Source: Doryteuthis pealeii | Taxonomy: Eukaryota > Mollusca > Cephalopoda > Myopsida > Loliginidae | Direction of reading: 5' to 3' | Assembly: GCA_023376005.1 (NCBI GenBank) | Contig: CM042179.1 | Span: forward strand, 18,245,423-18,309,422 | DNA length: 64,000 nucleotides | Shown: positions 55,131 through 64,000 of the stretch, one piece after another | Layout of the letters: each line of letters begins with the position of its first letter | How positions within the stretch are numbered: position 1 is the first letter of the stretch | The notes under the pieces: generated by a model | What the model saw: the letters and a program-made list of their open reading frames with translations, nothing else | What the model was told of the DNA's origin: nothing | The model's database searches: none | Position numbers and translations under genes: made by a program

Positions 55131-57548
55131 AAAGGGGTTTGCAAATTGAATTAAATTTAAAAAAAAACCCCAAACCAACATTAAAATCATTTTGTAAGAT
55201 TTTTAATTTTAAGAAAAGAAACATTTGACCTAATTTAAATTCAAATGGATCATGGAATTTCATTAAGCTAATCGATGTCGCTGAATCTTAATATGCAAAT
55301 AAAGTGAGTAGTTAAATGTCACAGTGACTCTTCCATCTTCCTGTTACTCATATAGAGAGACTAATATATATAAGGAGGAGGTTATTAAGATATACATAAA
55401 GAAGGTGAAAGTAATAAGCAGAATGTGAGTGAAAGACGAGTCAGTTTTTTTTACTTAATTGCTAATTACGATTAATTAGAACTAATTAAAATGGATTTTT
55501 CCAAACTTAACTCAATCCTAAAAACAAGGTATATTCTAGTATGAATTTTGTGTCATTAAACTAAACAGGGAAAAAGCCTCTAAGAAATGAAAAGTGATTC
55601 TCATAGCTTTAGTATAATAATAGATTTTCTTTAAATAAGTACGCTTTTGCCCTCCAGTGAATGTGAGTATTTATTTTACATTTTATGAATTAAAAAAATT
55701 CCTTTAAAAAGTAGAAAACTGAAACTTTTAATATAAAATTCCTTAGAAAATAAGCTAACGATTTAGAAAAAAAAGGATAGATATTTTTCTTATTTCCAAA
55801 ACTTAAATTTCAAAATGTAAGTCGTCCTACTACCAAAAAAGTAAGAGTATCGATTTTTTTTTTTACATATGTTCCGTCATTAAATTATTTTTCCAAAAAT
55901 GTAAGCAAAAAAAAAAAAATTAAAAAAATAAAAAATACGCAGAAATTTGTATGGGTTGATTCACAAACAAAAACAAAAGCGCGAAACAAAAACTAACGAA
56001 AAAAAGAAATTAGTCTTTTCAATTTAGAGTAAACATTTATTTACAATAAAAGTTTTTTTATTACTTCATATACCGAAAGTTTTATTAAAATCGGATAGAT
56101 AGTTTATTTTAGTTGATTTTTAGGATACTCTCCTGCGACCCCCCTTATCAGCAGGTGCGTGAAAATTAGCAACCCTACCAATGTAGGATAGCATATTTTC
56201 CGAGATTTTGATAAATCAAGAAAGAAAAAAAAAAAGAAAAGAAAAAAAAAAAAAAAAAAAAAAGAAAAAAAAAAGACTAACGATTTATCATTCAGACTAA
56301 AGTTTCTAGAAGAAAATAATGAAAATTCGGCTACATTGAACTCTTTATGATTATATTATGAGAAAATGAAATTGTTTTTTTTTTAAAGGATGTGTCCCTT
56401 CCCAAACCAGAGGTCTTTTTGTTGGAGAATTAAAATTGAAAATAAAATATCACTTTTTTTCAATTTTTTCGTTAGATTATTATTTTTATTTTTATTATTA
56501 TTGAGGAAATCTAAAAATATTTGCATTAGTATTAATATGTTTGATTAATTTGATTAATTGAAATTTCCGAAAATTTTTCACATATCACCGGATATTGGTT
56601 AAATTTTAGAGCATCAAAATAAGGATTATAGTTGATTTTGCTAATAAATGATAAGGGTTTTAAAAAATATTTGGGTTTATCGTTTTATCACCCCAATGTT
56701 GTTTACCCATGATATATTTTATGAGTCTTATTGTAAAAATTGGCAGCAGGGAAGCAGTCAAAGAATACCGTAGATTGGCGCCTAAATTGAATATCTTTCC
56801 GTATCACTTGTAGTGTTGACCATTACGGCAGCAATGTCTCTCCCAGAAACAAGATGGATTTCAGCAGATAAGTCTGGCCGCATCGCCATTAAGTTTGCAA
56901 GTTGTATTTTTGAATATATGTTTGTACCTTCATTTGTTTGTTGAGTCTTATTCTTTCGAATTTGAATGCCTATCTGTTAATGGGCAAGAAGCGGCCTGAA
57001 AATAATGGGTAGCTGACTTTGTATAAGTTTGGCCCACGAATAGGAATATTGTGAAGTTAACAATACTTACAATTTCCTAAACGATTATCAGTCCTTATAC
57101 TTATCAAGTAGTTAAGGTCTGATAAAAGGATGGAAGACATATCAGAGACCAAGGAGTATCTGGTATCCTAAAAGAAAGATAAATAAGAAGAGAAAACAAG
57201 ACGACGACCGGATAACAGCGAACGGGCTAAGATATAATCTTTACTGAGGAATGACATCACTTCTACTTCATACCATTACACCTGGGAGAAAGGATGTGGA
57301 GGCGGTCGAAAAACGTGAAATCTATATTTCAGTACTAACGAATTCTCATCAGGGAGAGAAGTCGTAAAAGCTTCAAATATGACATAACGCGTTGCGATAT
57401 GCAATATGCATGTACAAGTGTTTGTGTGATTATATAAATAAGTAAATATGTGGGTATGAGATTAAGACAAGTCTCATATAGGTCTATATATATATGTGTA
57501 TGTGTGTAGACTAGAATCATTAAATTTAATGGATTATATGTGTATACA
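55131..57548. other. AT-rich DNA, no gene seen
   Basis: A poly-A/G-rich tract is at 56221-56276. The segment 56884-56960 recurs inverted at 61748-61822. No RNA or protein gene was recognised. Confidence 0.6.
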
Positions 57549-57610
57549 TGTATGTCAGAATATATATATATATATGTATGTCTGAATATATATATATATA
57601 TATGTATGTC

Positions 57611-57675
<65 letters not shown>
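57549..57675. repeat. Compound (TA)n microsatellite with 'atgtatgtc' units
   Basis: TA tracts alternate with an 'atgtatgtctga' segment in roughly 30-bp steps, then run as TA to 57674. Confidence 0.9.
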
Positions 57676-57676
<1 letters not shown>

Positions 57677-58590
57677 TAGCTAAAGTATCCGGTCCATGAC
57701 CGGACTAAAAAAAATAGGAACACCAATTTTCACCAGGAGCTTTCTTTTTTGCTCACTGTCCATCCTAAGGGTTCTGTTAACCAACAAATAACATCCTTCT
57801 GCAGAATTCTACATGACGTTTGTCTGGAGTGGTTTGGTGCAGTAACGCATAAAAAAGATAATAAAAAAAAAGAAAAACGGCCGAATAGACGACAGATCCA
57901 AAAAGGAAAATTAAGATCGGAACAAAGAATGCTGAAGCGCCGATTAAAAGAAGCCCTTAGTAATGAAAAATTGGGTCTTCAAAATATCCTAAATGATATT
58001 CAAAAAAAGATTTTGGTGATCTTCAGAGATGAAAATCAGAGAAAACACCAAAAGAAAAAACGTCAGACTCGGAGATCTTTCTATACTAATCCCTATGCTT
58101 TCGCCAAAAAACTTTTAGTGGAATCAAAAAGCGGAAAGCTCGATGTACAGAAGGTGGAACTCGAAAATCACCTGAAAATAACATATTCGGATGAATTCAG
58201 CGGTATCCCAATACCTCCCTTAAGAGATTTACCAAAACTCCAAGATCCAACGGTAATCTTTAATGATAGCGGCATTAAATTGAGGGAAGTCCGAGATTTC
58301 GTCCATAAAGCCCGCGCAGGTAGTGCCCCGGGTATGAGTGGGATAACCTACAAGGTATACAAAAACTGTTCATGCGTCCTCAGTAAACTTACTGTCCTCC
58401 TTCAGCGGGTTTGGAAGCAGGGTGCTATACCACAGGAGTGGTGTCTGGCTGACGGTATTTTACATACCAAAGGAAAAGCAGTCAAAAGGTATCACAAATT
58501 TTCGCCCCATATCCCTCCTAAATGTTTGACGGACTTTTTGATGAGGAATAATTATATAAATACATCTGTCCAGAAGGCGTGGCTACCTGG
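57676..58590 (+). pseudogene. LINE reverse transcriptase, N-terminal part, cut by a gypsy LTR
   Basis: The frame open from 57749 has a basic, coiled-coil-like pre-RT segment (57850-58070). An F-A-K-K-L-L motif is near 58100. The RT fingers block A-R-A-G-S-A-P-G is near 58315, with Y-K-V-Y-K-N-C just after it. G-A-I-P-Q-E-W is near 58425. Near 58490 the usual F-R-P-I-S-type block is frameshifted or deleted. An N-Y-I-N-T-S-V-Q-K-A segment is at 58551-58580. Coding stops at 58590 where a gypsy LTR starts, and no continuation of the LINE was found in the window. The motifs match animal LINEs of the kind also seen at 12446-13625. Confidence 0.85.
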
Positions 58591-58795
58591 TGTTATATCA
58601 GTAAGCAATTACTAAGAACCAAATAAAGGGTTATGTCCCTTGTTTGGTATACGTGATTTGGGGTCATGGATCAGTTGAATAAAAGTTGTAAACCCGTCAA
58701 CACGTGGTTGGTCTTCTCTCCTCTTTTGCTTGCTTGTCATTATCATTCCTGCTACTATCATAATCTCCGGTAGAAATACGTTCGTGCATGAAACA
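58591..58795 (+). repeat. 5' LTR of the gypsy element (205 bp)
   Basis: TGTTATATCAG...ATGAAACA. The same LTR is at 61926-62134 on the minus strand. It begins inside the LINE open frame. Confidence 0.9.
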
Positions 58796-58809
58796 TGGTA
58801 TCAGAGTGG
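58796..58809 (+). other. Primer binding site
   Basis: 'tggtatcagagtgg' follows immediately after the LTR. TGGTATCAGAG is a common initiator-Met tRNA-type primer site. Confidence 0.8.
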
Positions 58810-58866
58810 ATTATTTTTTACTTTGAAAAGGAAAAGTAATACCAACTAAAAGGAACCCGAAAAAAA

Positions 58867-59640
58867 ATGTTCGGTCTACAACCTCCAGGAAATTTTGATT
58901 TTGTCGCGACTTGGTCAACATGGTGTCAGAACTTTCAACGGTTTCGAGTAGCTTCTAAACTAAGCAATGAAGCAGCGGAAACCCAAATAAGCACTTTAAT
59001 ATATTGTATGGAACTGAAGCTGAACTAATTTACAAATCACTGGCCTTTAAGAAAAAGGAAGATGAGAAAATTTTCGACGTGATTTTAAGCAAATTTGATG
59101 CTTACTTCATGCAAAAAAAAGAAAAAAAAAAAAAAAAAATTATACACGAGCGCGCGAAATTCTACCGGAGAACGCAAAAGGATGGAAAAACAATAGAAAA
59201 ATTCATCAGAGGATTGTATGAATTAGCAGAAAACTGTGATTTCCCCCCAAAAAGTGACCAGATAAGAGACCGTTTAGTCATTAAACTGAAAAACTTATAA
59301 CAAAAGCTGCAATTAATTGAAGACCTCAGAATTGAAAAGGCTATCGAAATAGTTCGTAACTATGAGCAAGTGCAAGTTCAAATGGAAGAAATAGAGGAGT
59401 CGTCTGTTGATGCGGTAAAGCAAAATAAAAAAAATTCACAAAACAACCAGAATGGAAAAATCATCCAAGAAAACCAGGAAATATACCCAGATGTAAAAAG
59501 TGCAACCGATACCATAAATTTGACAACTGTCCGGCAAAAGGAAAAAATCGTGCAAAGTGTGGAAAAATGAACCATTTTGCAATTTGTTGCATGACGAGGA
59601 TACAAAAAATCCACGAGATAAAAAAGCAGCCCTCAGAGGA
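58867..59640 (+). pseudogene. gag: Gypsy gag with two zinc knuckles, frameshifted
   Basis: The ATG at 58867 opens M-F-G-L-Q-P-P-G, a common start for this gypsy gag type. A frameshift near 59010 moves to the frame 59004-59300, which has a capsid-like helical region and then a stop. A further frame at 59300-59570 is an acidic, glutamine/asparagine-rich linker. In a third frame (59490-59590) two cysteine-rich knuckles can be read: C-x2-C-x3-H-x4-C, and a second starting C-G-K with H and a paired C. Poly-A runs near 59115-59140 may hide one of the shifts. Confidence 0.8.
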
Positions 59641-60145
59641 ATATTTCCTTGGATCTATAAAAACAAAATTTTACTTCGAGAAAAAGTAATAGATCCTTGG
59701 CACGTAAAACTGAAGGTAGGTGCAATACCTATTATTTTTCAAATTGATACTAATTAATGTCATTAGCGAGGAAACGTATCGGAAACTAAGTGAAATACCG
59801 AACTTAAATCCAGCACGTGGGATTTATAAAAGCCCGGGTGGAACATTAACGTGTAAAGGAAAATTTACGGTTAAAACAAGATATAAAGACAAATTATATA
59901 TCTTCGACATACACGTAATAAATAATAATACAGACAATTTATTATACAGAGATACAGCTTATAAAATGGGGCTGATTACTGTAGTAGCCAACGTAAATGA
60001 AAACCCAGGGAAGTTAACTGGTTGTATGAAAGGCGACCCTGTAAAAATTACGCTAAGAGACGATGCAGTACCATACTGCACACCAACGGCTAGGCGAATA
60101 CCCTTTCCAATGCTACCCAAAGTAAAAAGGAAATTCAACGTCTAG
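59641..60145 (+). pseudogene. Gypsy protease, active site damaged
   Basis: Around 59735-59760 the expected D-T-G-A-D active-site loop reads D-T-N followed by a stop. The next frame resumes with N-V-I-S-E-E-T-Y. A few bases of the loop are missing, so the catalytic glycine and following residues are lost. The rest of the domain (to 60145) is open and ends in a basic segment before RT. Confidence 0.75.
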
Positions 60146-60860
60146 AAGATGATGATATTATTGAGAAAGTTACCAAACCAATGGATTGGTGCTCACCTAT
60201 CGTTCCAGTAAGGAAACAAAATGGAGACGTCGACTTAAAAAAATTAAATTCGGCAGTAAAAAGGGAACATTTCATGCTACCAAATTTGGAGGATATATCA
60301 CCCAAGTTAAGGGGTTCGAAAATATTTTCAAAATTGGATGCAGCTAGCGGATTTCACCAGATACCGGTGGAGGTAGAAAGTCGTTTGCTCACTACATTTA
60401 TTACACCATTTGGAAGATATTGTTTTAAGAGACTACCCTTTGGAATTTCCTCAGCGCCCAAAATTTTTCAACGTAAAATCACTGAATTATTAGGAGAATT
60501 AGAAGGAGTTCATGTAATAATAGATAACATATTAATACATGGTAGAACGATGAACGAACATGACAGAAGACTCGAAGAAGTATTAAAATTAATTGAAAAA
60601 TCGGGAATAAAATTAAACAGAAAAATGTGAATTTAGAAAAAAAATATTAGATACTTTGGACATATAATTTCGCAGGAAGGGATACAACCCAGTAAGGAAA
60701 AATAGAGGCGATACTAAAGCTATCTGCCCCTTCCTCAGTGCCGGATTTAAGAAGATTCCTGGGAATGATACAGTATCTAGGAAAATATGTACCGAATTTA
60801 GCAGAAGTATTACAACCTATGCTAGAACTTTTAAAAAAGGATACAGTTTGGGTTTGGGAT
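60146..60860 (+). pseudogene. Gypsy reverse transcriptase with altered catalytic box
   Basis: The frame 60181-60630 holds the fingers (W-C-S-P-I-V-P-V), the first catalytic Asp (K-L-D-A-A-S-G-F near 60340) and L-P-F-G-I-S-S-A-P near 60440. The catalytic box is V-I-I-D-N, with the second Asp replaced by Asn (AAC at 60526-60528). A short deletion lies before V/D-L-K-K-L-N near 60225. TGA at 60628-60630 and a frame change follow. The thumb/connection (G-M-I-Q-Y-L-G-K-Y) is read near 60760-60800. Catalysis by this copy is unlikely. Confidence 0.88.
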
Positions 60861-61116
60861 GAACCACAAAAAAGTGCATTCCAAAGAACTATTAACCCAG
60901 GCACCGATATTAGGCTACTATGACCCTGAAAAGCCTATCACAATTAGCGCAGATGCGAGCAGTTTTAGACTTGGCTGTGCTATTTTTCAAGAAGAAAATA
61001 AGAGACTAAGAGTCATAGCTTATGCCTCTCGTACCCTTACACGAACAGAGAAAAATTACGCTCAAATTCAAAAAGAATGCTTAGCATTAGGCAACGTCAT
61101 AGATGCCTTCAATTAA
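60859..61116 (+). pseudogene. Gypsy RNase H, N-terminal part
   Basis: Frame-shifted relative to RT at the 'ccaaagaactatt' segment. The A-D-A-S first catalytic Asp is near 60950. The A-Y-A-S-R-T-L-T and [13 protein letters not shown] blocks follow. After about 61085 the sequence no longer matches the element. The same shift is present in the partner copy at 63743-63999. Confidence 0.85.
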
Positions 61117-61925
61117 TCTTAGAAGGATCAATTCATCTTCTATAGAAATTTCTTTCGAACACAATTTTTCAGACTCGCAATATTGTTTCTTTCAATATAT
61201 GCAAATATTGACCCACAGTTTTATTTGAGTTTTGTTTATTTTCCAGAAACTTTGTTCTTTCTGCAATAACAGGTTTGTGTTTCGGACATGTTTCTTTTCA
61301 TAATAGTTGTAGTTTCTTCATACGCTAAATTCTCTAGTATTTCGGAGTATACCATAATTGATACTCTTTATGGTTTCACATCCCACTATAGCCAAAAATA
61401 AACATAAAATATTCAGGAGTGCGTATCTTGAAGATAACCAATTATTTTCTATTTTTATTGGAAAACGTTTTGATATAAAACAGTGGATCAGTTGAGGAAT
61501 CTAACCCATCTACGGGCTGATCAACTGCAGAATCACCTACCCATCTTAACTCCAGATTCTCCACCTAGATTGAGCAACTGTAGATCTTTGAAATGTATTA
61601 AAAATGAATTTTATTTAAAAAAATATGTTTTTGTTTTTTCGTAGAAAAAGATTGGAGATTTTTTAAAAACATTGTGGCCCTTTTTGCTAGGCACCATGTA
61701 TTTCCCTACGTTAACAGGTAGGTATTTAATTTTGGAGGAATAAGACTCAACAAACAAATGAAGATACAAACATATATTCGAAAAAAACACAACTTGCAAA
61801 CTTAATGGCGTCGCGACTGTTACGTGTATAAGCAATACACACTTATACATTCCCTTTTCCATATTGAGGCCCTTAGTAGGGATAACTCTTCACGGACGAG
61901 GATAATCACTTACTGTTTGGCTAGC
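61117..61925. other. Spacer between two convergent gypsy halves, no gene
   Basis: Nothing coding was recognised. The segment 61748-61822 is an inverted repeat of 56884-56960. The spacer ends where the minus-strand 3' LTR ends. Confidence 0.6.
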
Positions 61926-62134
61926 TGTTTCATGCACGAACGTTTTTTCTACCGGAGATTATGATAGTAACAGGAATGATAATGACAAGCAAGCAAAAGA
62001 GGGGTGAAGACCAACCACGTGTTGACGGGTTTACAACTTTTATTCAACTGATCCATGACCCCAAGTCACGTATACCAAACAAGGGGTATAACCCTTTATT
62101 TAGTTCTTATCAGTAATTGCTTACTAATATAACA
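61926..62134 (-). repeat. 3' LTR of the minus-strand gypsy copy (209 bp)
   Basis: On the minus strand, TGTTATATTAG...ATGAAACA. It is preceded on that strand by 'aaaaataggaagg', a purine-rich tract at 62135-62147. It differs from the LTR at 58591-58795 by a few bases. Confidence 0.9.
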
Positions 62135-62208
62135 CCTTCCTATTTTTCATCTTTTTTTTTTTTTTACTTTTTTTTTTTTTTCAAATTTTTCTCTTCACAC
62201 AGAGTATT

Positions 62209-63240
62209 TTAAGTTAATCGTCCTTTTGTAATTCTCAAACCTTGCTCCTTATTTTTAAATGGATGTTGTTTTCTTTCCTTTCTTTTTTCCTGAACAGCAT
62301 AATCTTTTCGTCTAATAAACAGTAAATGTTTCCTGTTCCTTTTTATGAATTTACCAGAGTCTAACTTTGTGTATGTCCTCGTTTGTTTATTTGCCGCTAT
62401 GACTGTTCCTGTATTTTTCCACGTTTTCTCTTCGTCCGTTTTCTCACGGATTCGGTCTCTCACTTTTAGAGTTATTAAATCTTTACCTCCATGTCTTTTA
62501 TCATTTTTTTTTTGTTGTTGTTCTTTGTTTTATATGACCCATCTTTCTCTTTTACTTCCTTAAAATTTGGCCATTTAGGTTTTAGTTTCTTTGGGTGACT
62601 GGGTAATATCGTTTTCATTTTCCTGCCCATCAAGAGTTCTGCTGGAGCGGTTATTGGTGTACTACGGTATGCCATTAATGCCAGAAATATGTCTGGTTGT
62701 TGCAAAATTCTTTTCGCAATTTTTACTGCACTTTCAGCCGCTCCGTTTGCTTGTGGAAAATGAGGACTCACTGTTTTACATGTAAATCCATAATGTTTCG
62801 AAAATTCTCTGAAATCCGCACTTTTGAATTGTATCGCACAGTCGCTTAAAAGTTCATCCGGGACCCCCCACCGTGCGAACATATTCTTTAATTTTCCAAT
62901 TACAGTTCCACTTGTTAATGAATTTAATTTTACTATTTCCAGGTAACGGGAGTAGTCTGTCACGACTAAGTAGTACTCCCCATTCAATTTTAAAATGTCT
63001 GTTCCTACCTTCTGCCAAGGTCTCTCTGGTTAGGGGGTTGGTTTTAAAGTTTCATTTGGGTTTGCAGCTCGATGACAATTACAGAAATCACACCGTTTGA
63101 TGAAATCATCTATTTCGTGTGATATTTTCGGCCACCATACCGACATTTTCGCTCGCTCTCGGCATTTATTCAATCCCAAATGTCCTGTGTGTATTACTCG
63201 AAGCATTTCCTCTCTAAGATTTTATGGGATTACCAACCTA
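62209..63240 (-). pseudogene. Gypsy integrase, nearly complete in three pieces
   Basis: On the minus strand an HHCC domain is readable at 63220-63060 (H-T-G-H, later C-D-F-C). The core is open at 62987-62475: first Asp in V-T-D-Y-S-R-Y, second in L-L-S-D-C-A-I-Q-F, Glu in N-G-A-A-E-S-A. The usual N-G-P after the second Asp is changed to C-A-I. After an A-rich stretch the C-terminal segment (E-K-T-W, then T-G-T-V-I-A-A-N) is in another frame at 62463-62209. A stop lies near 63030. Poly-A/T tracts near 62500 and 62160 coincide with frame changes, so some breaks could be sequencing errors. Confidence 0.85.
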
Positions 63241-63999
63241 TCTTGGTAATACAAATTTTTCTGATGTACAGAAAAATCATTCCTGTGGGCAAAATAGGGT
63301 TTTACTTCTTCTTTTAAACTATCTTCTTTCCTATGCCAACCCTTCAATGTGAAATGGATAACCTCTTTTAGTTTTGGGTCCTTCAATGTAGCATTACTGA
63401 TTTCTTTTAATTTTCTAATAGGAACTGGTCTAGTTTTTTCTATACTGTTTATGAACGTTTCTACATCTTCCTCAGTATTACTATCAGTTTGCTCCACTGG
63501 ACTTCTGGACAGTGCATCTGATACCAGTAGGAGTTTCCCAAAAATATATTCAGCTACAGGATTATATCTCCTAAGTCTCATCAAAAGTCTTTGGCATCTC
63601 AAAGGGTATTGTTTAAATCCTGTGTATTTATTAATGGTACCAAAGGTTTATGGTCCGTCAATAAGCGAAACTGCTCTAGTCCGGTGATATATCTATCAAA
63701 TTTCTCACAGGCCCATACGCTTGCTAAGCATTCTTTTTGAATTTAAGCGTAATTTTTCTCTGTTCGTGTAAGGGTACGAGAGGCATAAGCTATGACTCTT
63801 AGTCTCTTATTTTCTTCTTGAAAAATAGCACAGCCAAGTCTAAAACTGCTCGCATCTGCGCTAATTGTGATAGGCTTTTCAGGGTCATAGTAGCCTAATA
63901 TCGGTGCCTGGGTTAATAGTTCTTTGGAATGCACTTTTTTGTGGTTCATCCCAAACCCAAACTGTATCCTTTTTTAAAAGTTCTAGCATAGGTTGTAAT
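63222..63999 (-). pseudogene. Gypsy RNase H and linker (minus-strand copy)
   Basis: The N-terminal part (A-D-A-S with the first Asp) is at 63949-63743 and stops at a TAA where the other copy has CAA. The C-terminal part shows T-D-H-K-P-L near 63660. Then L-R-R-Y-N-P and S-D-A-L-S-R (near 63505) lead into an acidic linker before integrase. One or two frame breaks occur near 63600-63745. Confidence 0.85.
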
Positions 64000-64000
64000 A

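Larger units (their letters stand above)
58591..61085 (+). mobile_element. Ty3/gypsy element, 5' half (LTR to RNase H), truncated
   Basis: The order is 5' LTR, primer binding site, gag with zinc knuckles, protease, RT and the start of RNase H. Homology to the minus-strand partner ends at 'aaagaatgcttagca' (about 61085). The sequence then changes abruptly. The integrase and 3' LTR are missing here. RT before RNase H, with integrase downstream in the partner, places it in Ty3/gypsy. Confidence 0.9.
61926..64000 (-). mobile_element. Ty3/gypsy element, 3' half (RNase H to 3' LTR), continues past window end
   Basis: Read on the minus strand from 64000 down: end of RT, RNase H, HHCC domain, integrase core, integrase C-terminus, polypurine tract, 3' LTR. 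Where it overlaps the plus-strand half (60815-61085) the two are nearly identical. Whether a full 5' half lies beyond 64000 cannot be seen. Confidence 0.9.

Noticed and set aside
57335..57520. Minus-strand open frame of 61 codons next to the TA microsatellite
   Set aside because: No domain, and it overlaps simple repeats.
62345..63687. Plus-strand open frames opposite the gypsy integrase and RNase H
   Set aside because: They are antisense shadows of clear pol domains on the minus strand.

Overview
The window looks like AT-rich, repeat-dominated intergenic DNA from a large invertebrate genome. I see no convincing host gene. Three things point to an animal: a LINE whose C-terminus carries C2H2-type zinc fingers, several animal-type Ty3/gypsy lineages, and abundant (TA)n, (GA)n and (CATA)n microsatellites. 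A mollusc, possibly a cephalopod, is plausible, but this is an impression from repeat style and not a proof. Almost all recognisable coding sequence is retroelement debris with stops and frameshifts.

Region 1-17 kb. A non-coding dispersed repeat (called family A here) occurs several times and serves as landing ground for other elements. A Ty1/copia retrotransposon (3018-11369) sits in one copy with a perfect 5-bp target duplication TACGG. It carries two later insertions. One is a deletion derivative of a Ty3/gypsy element (6310-7814, duplication CAAGC). The other is a 2.2-kb non-coding element with short terminal inverted repeats (8257-10490, duplication CTACTAT). A second, inverted copy of the 2.2-kb element lies at 14586-16538. 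A decayed LINE 3' end (RT tail plus zinc fingers, minus strand) lies at 12446-13625.

Region 19.5-51.9 kb. A very large inverted repeat has its apex near 35625. Each arm is about 16.2 kb. From the outside inward each arm holds a long-TIR MITE, trinucleotide microsatellites, a family A copy, a GC-richer repeat, a decayed Ty3/gypsy element with an 842-bp LTR-like insertion, GA/TC microsatellites and about 75 copies of a 59-bp minisatellite. The two arrays meet at the apex. The right arm stops exactly at a 100-N assembly gap (51933-52032). The two arms show single-base indel noise in different places. Both facts make a fold-back read or assembly artefact a serious alternative to a real palindrome.

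Region 52-64 kb. This holds a solo LTR with a 4-bp duplication, a copy of a TIR element (family B) with an 8-bp duplication, a LINE RT fragment (57749-58590) cut by the LTR of a Ty3/gypsy element, and two convergent, nearly identical halves of that gypsy family. One half runs 5' LTR to RNase H on the plus strand. The other runs RNase H to 3' LTR on the minus strand and continues past the window end.

No genes cooperate here as a pathway. The window is a record of nested transposition, satellite amplification and inverted duplication. The most unusual structure is the 59-bp array at the centre of the 32-kb inverted repeat. Its repeat unit is free of stops in all three sense frames.
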